A DNA stretch of 7,177 nucleotides from Nitrososphaerales archaeon TH5895. Lineage in GTDB: Archaea; Thermoproteota; Nitrososphaeria; Nitrososphaerales; Nitrososphaeraceae. The position numbers and the translations under genes were made by a program. Position 1 is the first letter of the stretch. The number at the start of each line of letters is the position of its first letter. The DNA lies in the NCBI GenBank assembly GCA_014523695.1, contig JAATVS010000025.1, positions 1-7,177 on the forward strand, given 5' to 3'. The notes beneath the pieces are model-generated. The model was not told where the DNA came from, did not search any database, and saw only the letters and a program-made list of their open reading frames with translations. Below are positions 1 through 6,563 of this stretch, in pieces.

Positions 1-96
1 ACAGCAGTAGACAACTCGGCACCATACAACGTAGTTGAGGATATAATGCTTAGCCCTATAGACAGAGACATGGAGAAAGCGTTCCAGACATCATAG
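1..96 (+). CDS. 3' end of an unidentified gene (partial)
   Basis: Reading frame 1 is open from the window edge to a TAG at 94-96 and gives 31 residues ending DRDMEKAFQTS. The upstream part lies outside the window. The composition is that of an ordinary soluble C-terminus, with charged and polar residues and no membrane segment. A run of seven T begins 21 bases after the stop, as expected for an archaeal transcription terminator, which supports this being a genuine gene end. I do not recognise the family. The length is short enough that a chance open frame cannot be excluded. Confidence 0.45.
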   Translation, partial: TAVDNSAPYNVVEDIMLSPIDRDMEKAFQTS

Positions 97-114
97 GTAA
101 AGACGCAGTCAGAT

Positions 115-127
115 TCTTTTTTTAATC
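115..127 (+). terminator. T-run transcription terminator
   Basis: Seven consecutive T at 117-123 within a T-rich stretch, 21 bases past the TAG that closes the upstream partial gene. Archaeal RNA polymerase terminates at such T-tracts without needing a hairpin, and no strong stem is seen here. Confidence 0.5.
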
Positions 128-301
128 CTTACAACGCGACTTATTATACTGCGATATCATTTCTTTCTGATGTACATGTAAAGAGAAGAACGATTGATAG
201 GCTAATTGTGGGATCAGGGCTAAGTATGTGGCAGTCGGTGGAATTGCTGCAACAGTCGCATATATGACTAGTTATTTGTTGGTGAAAATGTCGTTAAGCA
301 A
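128..301. other. Intergenic gap with a possible membrane-protein remnant
   Basis: There is no intact gene between the T-run and the next promoter. One frame (201-308) reads a hydrophobic segment containing VAVGGIAATVAYMTSYLL and stops at a TAA at 306-308. An adjacent frame just upstream (about 177-221) reads KRRTIDRLIVGSGL. Joined by one frameshift, these would resemble a basic N-terminus followed by a membrane helix. No start codon or clear promoter supports it, so it is given only as a possible relic. Confidence 0.25.
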
Positions 302-311
302 TATTTAAAAA
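302..311 (+). promoter_or_regulatory. TATA-like box for the secreted duplicated-domain gene
   Basis: The AT-only stretch TATTTAAAAA is centred about 28 bases before the TTG at 335. That spacing places the transcription start within a few bases of the start codon, implying a leaderless or nearly leaderless mRNA. This agrees with the absence of any Shine-Dalgarno sequence before the gene. Confidence 0.5.
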
Positions 312-334
312 TAGTATCTTCCTGAAAGTAATTA

Positions 335-1597
335 TTGAATATTTCTAACATAGCAACTCCAGCGCTTGTATCTGTAATACTAGTATTGTCATCCTTAATT
401 TCTTTGTATATCTATGATGCAGATGCAGCAGCACCGGATCAACAATGGGAGCAAAGTATTTCATCTGAACCTGAATCTGATGGATCGATGCTGCAACTGA
501 ACTCCACCAGTACTACAAAACCTGAGCTACCACCTGATCTCAATACGACCAAAGTTCGCACACCTGGATCAGTATTGAAGCTGGAAGACCAAAAAGTTGC
601 TGTGGATATACCTTTACAGAAGGCATACGAGAATGGAAGTGAAATATACCTCATAGTTACTGATGCATCAGATAAACATACGGCCGACATGTTCACAAAC
701 TTCACAGGATTTAAAGTAAATTTTGCTCCACTCTTGGCAAAGACTCCAGAGTTAGCGCGTAGTCAAGCCTATATCTTTGAAAACGGAACGCAAGGTGATG
801 GACCATTAGGATTTCAGACCACAGTAACTAATACAAATCCAGAAGAGAAAGACTATAGCCCATTGTATCAACTTAATTTTGTAAAATGGAAGAATGATAA
901 TGGCGGTGATTCTGCTACCCCGACGACTACTATTTCTAATAATAGTATCAGGGAATTAAGGTCAGTCCAAGAAATTATAGATGCTAATCAAAGCGGACAG
1001 ATTTCAATAAATCAAACAAATATAGTTATGGATTTTCCTGCAGTAAAATGGAATGAAGGGTCTTTGAAAATCAGAGCTGACAAGAACATTACAGACAATA
1101 CACCTTTTGAAGGAGGACAAGTGACTAGAATTGACACAAAGAATATGGTTGTAACGTTTGCGGCTATGCGTGCTTGGGGACCAGATGGTAAGACACTCTA
1201 TTGGATAGCAACGGATGCTGCGCCTTTCACTGACGACATTACAAGGGGCGGAATAGTCTATGCACCATCAAATGAGAAATTAGCTTCAACTGTTGTAGCG
1301 GTCGACTTTTACCAATTCCTAAATGGAATAGAGGGTTCAGGACCACAAGGATTTCAACCTCCAGTATCTCCTGTGAATATAGAGGATGAGGGTTATAGTC
1401 CGATATGGAGAATATACTTTGCATACTGGAAGGATCCATCTCAAGCACATGTCTTGCAAACTGTTCAAGATATTGCACAAGCAGCAAATAATGGCTCATT
1501 AAAGATTCTGCCTGCACTAGGAGGTAAGCATATAGTTAATTGTGCTTTCTTCAGCCAAGAGACGGTGCTAGAGCACAAAAGTGACTTCTTCGAATAA
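335..1597 (+). CDS. Secreted or surface protein with two tandem copies of one domain
   Basis: This 420-residue protein is probably exported. Residues 9-26 are hydrophobic and are followed by DADAAAP, a likely cleavage region, and then by a Ser/Thr/Pro/Asn-rich linker (about 35-78) with several N-x-S/T sites. Two related domains follow, about 82-228 and 258-395. Matched landmarks are GPLGFQTTV (156) with GPQGFQPPV (336), and YSPLYQLNFVKWK (174) with YSPIWRIYFAYWK (354), each exactly 180 residues apart. Each copy ends in a helix-like segment, RSVQEIIDANQSGQISI (209) and LQTVQDIAQAANNGSLKI (374). Copy A has an extra Asn/Thr-rich insert at about 187-204. I recall similar duplicated secreted proteins of unknown function in ammonia-oxidising archaea but cannot name the family with certainty. 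The TTG start is chosen because an in-frame stop lies just upstream (329-331), a TATA box fits a leaderless start, and any later start would lose the signal peptide. No catalytic motif is seen. Confidence 0.82.
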   Translation: MNISNIATPALVSVILVLSSLISLYIYDADAAAPDQQWEQSISSEPESDGSMLQLNSTSTTKPELPPDLNTTKVRTPGSVLKLEDQKVAVDIPLQKAYENGSEIYLIVTDASDKHTADMFTNFTGFKVNFAPLLAKTPELARSQAYIFENGTQGDGPLGFQTTVTNTNPEEKDYSPLYQLNFVKWKNDNGGDSATPTTTISNNSIRELRSVQEIIDANQSGQISINQTNIVMDFPAVKWNEGSLKIRADKNITDNTPFEGGQVTRIDTKNMVVTFAAMRAWGPDGKTLYWIATDAAPFTDDITRGGIVYAPSNEKLASTVVAVDFYQFLNGIEGSGPQGFQPPVSPVNIEDEGYSPIWRIYFAYWKDPSQAHVLQTVQDIAQAANNGSLKILPALGGKHIVNCAFFSQETVLEHKSDFFE

Positions 1598-1768
1598 AAA
1601 TAAGATAAAGGAATCGCTTCGATACTCGTAGTGTATACCGCCACCTTAACTATTGTTTATTAGGTTGAAGGTGCAAGAATTGGACTTCGTTTCGTAGAGC
1701 TCCCTTTAAGATAAGGCGATCATGAAGAAAGCGTTCAATATTATGAATCTGATCAGGTGCCCGTATGA
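1598..1768 (+). pseudogene. Possible remnant with a membrane-like N-terminus
   Basis: In the same frame as the preceding secreted gene, the sequence after its stop reads GIASILVVYTATLTIVY, then TAG (1661), then VEGARIGLRFVELPLR, then TAA (1712), then GDHEESVQYYESDQVPV, then TGA (1766). These pieces look protein-like: a hydrophobic helix followed by an amphipathic charged region. They could be a decayed small membrane-anchored protein. No start codon, promoter or family match supports this, and a 35-codon ATG frame overlaps its end in another frame (1722-1829). It is a weak call from composition only. Confidence 0.28.
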
Positions 1769-1807
1769 AGCGTTACCTACGGCTTGTCCAGATACTTACA
1801 TAATAAT

Positions 1808-1863
1808 GCCTAAAGCCCTAAAGGGCTAAGAGGCGTCTAATCAATAGGCGATCTTGGCTTTAG
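1808..1863. repeat. Nested inverted repeats (alternative hairpins)
   Basis: AGCCC (1814-1818) pairs with GGGCT (1823-1827) around a TAAA loop, and the flanking GCCT (1808-1811) pairs with AGGC (1831-1834), giving a two-tier hairpin. The arm CTAAAGCC (1810-1817) is also a perfect eight-base reverse complement of GGCTTTAG (1856-1863), so two mutually exclusive folds are possible. The patch sits immediately before the TATA-like box of the broken RTX gene. It could be a terminator or regulatory relic. It has no tRNA-like T-loop and I cannot assign a function. Confidence 0.4.
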
Positions 1864-1864
1864 A

Positions 1865-1874
1865 AATATAAATA
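1865..1874 (+). promoter_or_regulatory. TATA-like box upstream of the broken RTX gene
   Basis: AATATAAATA is a good archaeal TATA-box candidate. It would place a transcription start near 1895, about 20 bases before ATG codons at 1914 and 1918 that could have been the start of the RTX-repeat gene. Confidence 0.4.
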
Positions 1875-1913
1875 ATTGCGCGTATACTGCTCATACACAA
1901 GTTATTGTTAGTA

Positions 1914-2267
1914 ATGTATGCTATCAGGCAATGTATATGCAATTCTTGCAATAAACGAATTACTAGGACTGGCACTTACAAAGTTAGCACAGCAATCTGA
2001 AGTGGGTCGATTCTAGGTCACACTTTAAGAGTACTTGAAAGACACGATGTTCTTCAGGGGAGTGAGGGTGATGACAAGTTTTATGGCGATCAAGGAAACG
2101 ATGAATTAGCAGGATCTGACGGTACTGATCAGTTATATGGTCCTGGAAATGATGTTCTTCAAGCCGGATCCGGTGAAGATTTACTACTTGGTAGTAGAGG
2201 TAATGATGAATTATATGCTGGTCCTGACGCCGACGTCTTAATTCGGGTCGTAATTATTCATCATTAG
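1914..2267 (+). pseudogene. Broken gene for an RTX (hemolysin-type) calcium-binding repeat protein
   Basis: From 2001 to 2267 one frame is open for 88 codons and encodes consecutive RTX nonapeptides: GSEGDDKFY, GDQGNDELA, GSDGTDQLY, the eight-residue GPGNDVLQ, then AGSGEDLLL, GSRGNDELY and AGPDADVLI. The GxGxDxL pattern folds into a parallel beta-roll that binds Ca2+ between turns, and such proteins are normally secreted. The repeat frame has no usable start codon. It is closed upstream by TGA at 1998-2000, while an ATG at 1914 lies in the same frame before that stop and an ATG at 1918 opens a different frame for 32 codons. The C-terminus is also abnormal: after the last repeat it runs into RVVIIHH and a TAG, without the usual capping sequence. 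One or two frameshifts plus a nonsense change in a formerly secreted protein would explain this. The repeat identification is firm; the gene borders are uncertain. Confidence 0.7.
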
Positions 2268-2352
2268 CATTGAAAATTCAGAATATCTAAAGAAAAAATT
2301 AGGTGGTTAATAGTAAGATAAATTGTCGTTAATAGCTGGCAATACACTTGCA

Positions 2353-2360
2353 ATTTAAAT
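2353..2360 (+). promoter_or_regulatory. TATA-like box for the PPK2 gene
   Basis: The palindromic AT stretch ATTTAAAT is centred about 32 bases before the ATG at 2389. This predicts a transcript with a leader of only a few bases, in keeping with the lack of a Shine-Dalgarno sequence before that ATG. Confidence 0.45.
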
Positions 2361-2388
2361 CAAAGATGGATGATAACTGAGATTATTT

Positions 2389-3207
2389 ATGAAATTGAGT
2401 CAGAAATTACTTGTTAAATCAGGAAAAACATCAAGAAAGTTGTTGAGGTTAAGGGATTGGGATCCTGATTATGATGCAGGCAAAAAGAGAGAAGATATGG
2501 AGAACGAATTGGTTCATTTTTCTAGTTGGGTATCCGGATTACAATACAAGCTATTCGCAGAAAATAGTCAGTCTCTTATGATTATACTTCAAGGAGTTGA
2601 TGCCTCAGGGAAAGATGGAACTATACGCCATGTAATGGGAGCGTTGAATCCTCAAAGTTGTTATGTCAAGCCATTCGGAGTTCCGAGTGTTGAAGATGTT
2701 TCGCATGATTATCTTTGGCGTGTTCATGTTGCAGTTCCATCAAAAGGTTAAATAGCCATTTTTAATCGTTCTCATTATGAAGATGTCATTGAAGTTCGTG
2801 TTCATAATTTAGTTCAGAAGAATGAGTTGACTCCAAGATATAAGCAAATCAATGGTTTTGAGAGATACTTATCAGAGAATGATATGACGATACTGAAATT
2901 CTTTTTGCATATTGGTAAAGATGAACAGAAGAAAAGACTTCAGGAGAGATTAGAAGATCGGACAAAGCGTTGGAAGGTATCAGAAAGAGATGTGGAAAAC
3001 AGGAAATATTGGGATGGGTATATAGAATCTTATGAAGAAGTTCTAAATAAATGTAGCACAAAATGGGCACCATGGTATATTATACCTGCAAATTTAAAGT
3101 GGTTCCGTAATTGGGCTGTGGCTCAAATTATCATCGAAACTCTAGATAACATGAAACTAAAATATCCACAACCAAAAATAGACGTCTCTAAATTTGTCAT
3201 AGTATAA
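2389..3207 (+). pseudogene. ppk2: Polyphosphate kinase 2 (PPK2) family gene with an in-frame TAA
   Basis: PPK2 enzymes are cytoplasmic and transfer phosphate between polyphosphate and nucleotides (NMP/NDP to NDP/NTP, or the reverse), linking phosphate storage to nucleotide energy. The frame runs from ATG 2389 to TAA 3205-3207, 272 codons before the final stop, a normal size for the family. Visible motifs are the Walker A GVDASGKDGT (residues 69-78, Lys75), VKPFGVPS (93-100), HDYLW (106-110), the conserved FNRSHYEDV (125-133), RYKQINGFER, LKFFLHI, KRWKVSERD in the lid region, and the APWYIIPA..KWFRN C-terminal signature. Codon 121 (2749-2751) is TAA where relatives usually have Glu, Gln or Arg in an RGxIxIFNRSHY context; GAA to TAA is one substitution. 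The reading frame is the same on both sides, so this is a nonsense change and not a frameshift. The two halves (2389-2751 and, from a TTG, 2827-3207) separate the Walker A motif from the rest of the catalytic core. The gene is therefore probably inactive unless the stop is read through or is a sequence error. The PPK2 subclass is not assigned. Confidence 0.88.
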
Positions 3208-3390
3208 TTCAGAGGATTGAAGAAATAAAAGTGAAGTTCAAGTATATAACATGCACGTGTAAGAAGAGGTCATCATTCTTACTCAACATATTTGAAACTT
3301 AAAGCGGATAAAACGATTCAATCTAGCTTAAACCTAAAGCTTTGACTTTACACGCTCAACCTTGTGATCAGGAAGTACAGACTCAAATGT
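3208..3390. other. Convergent intergenic gap
   Basis: This gap separates the 3' ends of the plus-strand PPK2 gene and the minus-strand ATPase gene. It holds short palindromes such as AAAGCTTT (3336-3343) and a weak T4 run readable on the minus strand near 3309-3314, but no convincing terminator hairpin, RNA gene or coding frame. Confidence 0.4.
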
Positions 3391-5502
3391 CTAGATAAGT
3401 TCTTTTACTTTCGTGCGTTTAAGTGATAGAGCGTTAAGAGCTACCACCAGTGATGAACCTGACATTGCGATGGCACCAATTTCAGGCCTTAAGATTAGAC
3501 CCATAGCTGGATACAAAACTCCTGCAGCGATTGGAAATGCTATCATATTGTAACCTGCAGCCCACCAAAGGTTCTGCTGCATTTTCCTTCGCGTGGCTCG
3601 ACTCAGAAGAACTACTTTTGCGACATCAAGTGGATCGCTCTTCGTAAGAACCACATCTGCAGTTTCCATAGCTACATCAGTTCCTGCACCAATAGCAATT
3701 CCCACATTGGCTTGGACTAATGCAGGACCATCGTTTATACCGTCTCCTATCATGGCTACTCTTTTTCCTTTTGCTTGAAGCTCCTGAACCTTTGCTGCTT
3801 TGTCTCCAGGTAAGACGTCAGCGAAGATGTTCTTGATCCCAAGTTCAGCTGCAATGCGTTCTGCTGTGGTGCGGCTGTCACCTGTTAACATAGCGACCTC
3901 AATACCCATAGAATTCAAACGTTTTACGGCTTCACTGCTTGAAGGACGTACCTTGTCAGCTACTGCGAAGGCACCCTGCAACCAATCATCTACGGCGGCG
4001 AAAATTACTGTTCTTCCTGCTCCTTGAAGCTCTGCCGCACGGTTATCTACCTCTGTGAAAGCAATCTTTCTGTCCAGCATAAGCTTTCGATTTCCTATCA
4101 GTACATTTCTGCCATCCACAGTTGCACTTACACCATGACCTGTAATTGCGTTGAAATTGACTGCATTGCTGATAAGTAGCTTTGTTTCTTTTGCTTTTTC
4201 AAGAATAGCCTGAGCCATAGGATGTTCACTTCCCTGCTCTACTGAAGCAACCAGATGAAGAAGCAGACCTTCTGAGATACCATCTTTTGCGGTCACAATC
4301 TCAACAACTTTAGGTTGACCTAGTGTAAGGGTTCCCGTCTTGTCAAAGATGACAGCGTCGATTTTGGCAGCTTCCTCCAGCGCCATGGCATTCTTATATA
4401 AAATACCATTTAAGGCGCCAAGTCCTGTACCCACCATGACAGCCATAGGTGTGGCCAAGCCCAATGCATCTGGACATGCAATTACGATGACTGTGATTGC
4501 AAGTGTGGTCGCAAAGACCATCGATTCGAGTCCAAATGCATACCAAGTAATAAAAGTAGTAAGTGCTGCAGCAATAGCTGCAATAACAAGCCACTGAGAT
4601 GCTCGATCGGCAAGCCTCTGAGCAGGTGCCTTCGAGTTCTGTGCCTCTTGTACAAGCCTTACGATTTGTGCTAATGCTGTGTCTGTTCCCACTTTAGTTG
4701 CACGGAACTTGAATGAACCCGTTTTATTTATTGTAGCACCAACTACCTCATCACCCGGCAGCTTCTTAATAGGAACACTTTCACCTGTGATCATCGATTC
4801 ATCAATATCTGATGAACCTTCAATGACTATACCATCAACTGGGATTTTGTCCCCTGGTCTAATGTGGACGACATCATCAACGAGAACTTCTGATGTAGGT
4901 ATCTCTACTTCCTGCCCATTCCGGATCACGGTGGCCTTTGGAGGTGCCAGATTCATCAATGTCCTGATGGCTTGGGATGTCCCCGCACGTGCGCGCATCT
5001 CCATGAGGTGACCAAACAAAACGAAAACAAGAAGCAGCGATGCAGCTTCATAAAAGACTTCCGATTTGAAAAAGAATGTGGCTCCTACACTGAAAAGGTA
5101 TCCTACTAAAACTGACAACGAGACAAGCACGGCCATGTTGAGTACATGGTTCCTTAAGGCCCGCCAAGCGCCAATGTAAAAAATCCAACCACCATAAATT
5201 ACTGCAGGAGTTGCTAGGATAAAGGATATTACTTCATTAGAAACACCGAAGGGCAAAGGAGCCTGAATCCTAAAAACTTGTGTGAACAATGGAGAGTAGA
5301 TAAAAATCGGGATTGCTAAGATAAGGGCGACAATAAAACGTCTTTTCATATCTAGAACCATTTCTGTCATAGATATATCTGCGCCATGTCCCATTTCATC
5401 TGCCATGGCTGCATGACTTACTGAAGAAGATGATGAGGATGAAGACGTATCCCGTCCTTCATCATTCGGCATAGTTTTTCGGTCCCGATCAAAACCGCTC
5501 AA
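3391..5502 (-). CDS. Heavy-metal P1B-type ATPase with a CPD motif (probable copper-type exporter)
   Basis: An ATP-driven transition-metal pump of the cytoplasmic membrane, 703 residues and uninterrupted. In order: a Ser-rich start (19-27), a short His/Met stretch (30-51, containing HAAMADEMGHG), the first membrane helices (about 56-170), the actuator domain with TGES (239-242), the metal-site helix with CPDALGLATP (343-352), the phosphorylation motif DKTGT (Asp387), SEHP (425-428) of the nucleotide-binding domain, TGD (540-542), the hinge GDGIND (586-591), and C-terminal helices with YN (651-652) and AMSGSS...N (679-690). These late-helix residues resemble those of copper-type P1B pumps. CPD replaces the CPC or CPH usual in CopA and CopB; I recall a CPD-bearing subfamily in bacteria and archaea whose substrate I cannot state. 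The TTG start at 5502 overlaps the upstream HMA stop (TTGA), suggesting translational coupling; an ATG at 5472 is an alternative. Close relatives, as I recall, carry the HMA-like part fused at the N-terminus. Copper export is the best guess; another soft metal is possible. Confidence 0.93.
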   Translation of the reverse strand: MSGFDRDRKTMPNDEGRDTSSSSSSSSVSHAAMADEMGHGADISMTEMVLDMKRRFIVALILAIPIFIYSPLFTQVFRIQAPLPFGVSNEVISFILATPAVIYGGWIFYIGAWRALRNHVLNMAVLVSLSVLVGYLFSVGATFFFKSEVFYEAASLLLVFVLFGHLMEMRARAGTSQAIRTLMNLAPPKATVIRNGQEVEIPTSEVLVDDVVHIRPGDKIPVDGIVIEGSSDIDESMITGESVPIKKLPGDEVVGATINKTGSFKFRATKVGTDTALAQIVRLVQEAQNSKAPAQRLADRASQWLVIAAIAAALTTFITWYAFGLESMVFATTLAITVIVIACPDALGLATPMAVMVGTGLGALNGILYKNAMALEEAAKIDAVIFDKTGTLTLGQPKVVEIVTAKDGISEGLLLHLVASVEQGSEHPMAQAILEKAKETKLLISNAVNFNAITGHGVSATVDGRNVLIGNRKLMLDRKIAFTEVDNRAAELQGAGRTVIFAAVDDWLQGAFAVADKVRPSSSEAVKRLNSMGIEVAMLTGDSRTTAERIAAELGIKNIFADVLPGDKAAKVQELQAKGKRVAMIGDGINDGPALVQANVGIAIGAGTDVAMETADVVLTKSDPLDVAKVVLLSRATRRKMQQNLWWAAGYNMIAFPIAAGVLYPAMGLILRPEIGAIAMSGSSLVVALNALSLKRTKVKELI

Positions 5503-5831
5503 TCCTGTGATTGACTCCGATGTTGTTTGCTATTTCTTAGAGCTTCCTTAATTCTTCTTGATGGACTACTTACACGATTTCTGTGAGTATACGCTGGCTT
5601 GCACAGGTTTTCAGGAAGGCATTCCCCAGGACAGTAGTACCCACATTCAGTGACAAGTTCTTGTAGATTTGCTAACGTAATTTGGTTTTCATCATATTCA
5701 ACCGTAGATGTCCCTGACAGAAAATTCGCTTCAACGCGAATGATAGCTGGATGTAGTCTAAGTCTTTTTTCAACTCCGAGTGCATCCAAAACAGACATCA
5801 TCCCTGTAATATAAATAATAGTGGTCTTCAT
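5499..5831 (-). CDS. HMA-like protein lacking CxxC, partner of the P-type ATPase
   Basis: A 110-residue protein whose first 65 residues follow the heavy-metal-associated (HMA, ferredoxin-like) pattern: IYITGM, a helix, IIRVEANFLSGTSTVEYDENQ, a second helix, and ECGYYCPG. The loop that normally holds GMxCxxC reads GMMSVLDALGVE, so the standard metal-binding cysteines are absent. Four cysteines instead cluster at 63, 67, 71 and 77 (CGYYCPGECLPENLC), a possible alternative metal site. The tail after residue 79 is basic, Ser/Arg/Gln-rich and probably flexible. The ATG at 5831 is the first start and fits the HMA fold. The gene ends four bases inside the ATPase gene, so the two should be co-translated. 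Its probable role is metal delivery to, or regulation of, the pump. In homologues I recall, this module is the N-terminal domain of the ATPase, so the separation here is either a natural split or an old frameshift. Confidence 0.8.
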   Translation of the reverse strand: MKTTIIYITGMMSVLDALGVEKRLRLHPAIIRVEANFLSGTSTVEYDENQITLANLQELVTECGYYCPGECLPENLCKPAYTHRNRVSSPSRRIKEALRNSKQHRSQSQD

Positions 5832-5865
5832 TAGCCATCTTTCTCTATAACAGTGTAGAGTTTGT

Positions 5866-5876
5866 TAAAAGATATA
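5866..5876 (-). promoter_or_regulatory. Possible TATA-like box for the HMA/ATPase pair
   Basis: Read on the minus strand, TATATCTTTTA lies about 35-45 bases before the HMA start at 5831, allowing a transcript with a leader of about 15 bases. The match is only fair. No repressor operator or regulator gene is recognisable nearby. Confidence 0.3.
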
Positions 5877-5897
5877 CTAAGCAAGCACAAATTAACG

Positions 5898-5903
5898 AAA
5901 AAA
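5898..5903 (-). terminator. T-run terminator after the Cys-rich gene
   Basis: Six A on the plus strand are six T on the minus strand (context GGTAATTTTTTCG), about 95 bases past the stop of the Cys/Pro-rich gene and before the HMA gene. It is a plausible archaeal terminator that would isolate the metal unit from the decayed genes upstream. Confidence 0.3.
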
Positions 5904-5996
5904 TTACCAAAGGCTAAAGATGCGATAGGGACAGTAGCTCTTGTCACAGTTTCCTTAGTTATCATATGAAATACTATAGACTGAAATATAAGAAGG

Positions 5997-6526
5997 TTAC
6001 ATTCTGATATTGATACTTTTAAAAAAAGAAAAGGAGTTGTCGCCGTTATTATCGTCTTCTTCTGACTCATTTTTTTCAGCTGGTTGCTCTTCCTGAGTCA
6101 GCTGCTCTGACTCCTCTGGAAGCTGCTCTGGTTCCTCTGCAGGAGATAGAGGCGCTCCAAAGTCGTTACAGGTGGTGGCGTTGGCTCCTCATCCGTTGCC
6201 GGGGATACTCTTTCTGCTTCATCTATCTTGCCAAGTGGAGGAGTTGTATTATTCGGATCTATAGTGCATCAATCCTGAAGAATATATCCAGGAGGACATT
6301 TAGGAGGAAGAGTTTTGGGACATTCTATCAATTTTATACCACCTGGGCCCGTTCTGCTCACACCCTGAGAACCATCAGGGCATAGATCTGGAGAAGGAAT
6401 ATCCCCTAGACATTCTTCTGTCTTCGGATCATAGTCAGTACCAGGTGGGCATGACGGTGGACGTCATCCATCGCTACACAATGGATAAGATGAGAACAAA
6501 TGAGTAGCCCTGTTTATACTTTGACT
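5997..6526 (-). pseudogene. Broken gene for a Cys/Pro-rich protein with an acidic repeat tail
   Basis: Minus-strand frames join into one protein-like reading. From 6526 one frame gives SSYPLCSDG, a TGA (6464-6466), then 64 codons with CPPGTDYDPKTEEC, CPDGSQGV and KCPPGYILQD, a second TGA (6269-6271), then CTIDPNNTTPPLGK and EEPTPPPVTT. Near 6157-6165 the sense moves by one base into the frame that reads APLSPAEEPEQLPEESEQL, an E/D/N-rich stretch and SFFKSINIRM, ending at TAA 5997-5999. The repeated CPPG-x-C and CPDG elements suggest small disulphide-bonded units of a secreted or surface protein, followed by a disordered acidic tail. A hydrophobic YSFVLILSIV in an adjacent frame (about 6488-6517) could be the lost signal peptide, implying a further frameshift. 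Function is unknown and I do not recognise a named family. Two stops and at least one frameshift make it non-functional as given. Confidence 0.6.
6100..6141 (-). repeat. Two 21-bp tandem repeats encoding seven-residue acidic units
   Basis: 6100-6120 and 6121-6141 are near copies, sharing AGCTGCTCTG followed by TCCTCTG at the same offset. On the minus strand they encode successive E/P/Q-rich heptads of the type PEESEQL and AEEPEQL within the acidic tail of the broken Cys-rich gene. A third, more diverged copy may lie at 6079-6099. Confidence 0.6.
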
Positions 6527-6563
6527 TTAATCCGCGTCTACAGTCCCATCTTAATCTTTACCA

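Noticed and set aside
74..1742. Near-identical 20-mers around GAAAGCGTTC near 70-90 and 1721-1740
   Set aside because: About 17 of 20 bases match, but one such pair is expected by chance in a window this size, and the two lie in different reading contexts.
1808..1863. Possible tRNA in the structured patch
   Set aside because: No T-loop consensus, no acceptor stem of seven pairs and no anticodon arm can be laid out.
2749..2751. Recoding of the PPK2 stop as an amino acid
   Set aside because: The codon is TAA, which is not known to be read as pyrrolysine (TAG) or selenocysteine (TGA), and no recoding structure is evident.
3593..5011. Plus-strand open frames opposite the ATPase gene
   Set aside because: They are antisense shadows of a well-supported, GC-richer coding gene, with Ser/Ala/Thr-rich composition and no family features.
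5831..6070. 79-codon minus-strand frame ending one base into the HMA start (TAATG)
   Set aside because: It overlaps the acidic tail of the Cys-rich gene in another frame, and its composition is a hydrophobic mix with no family pattern. The TAATG junction is probably chance, although a coupled small protein cannot be wholly excluded.
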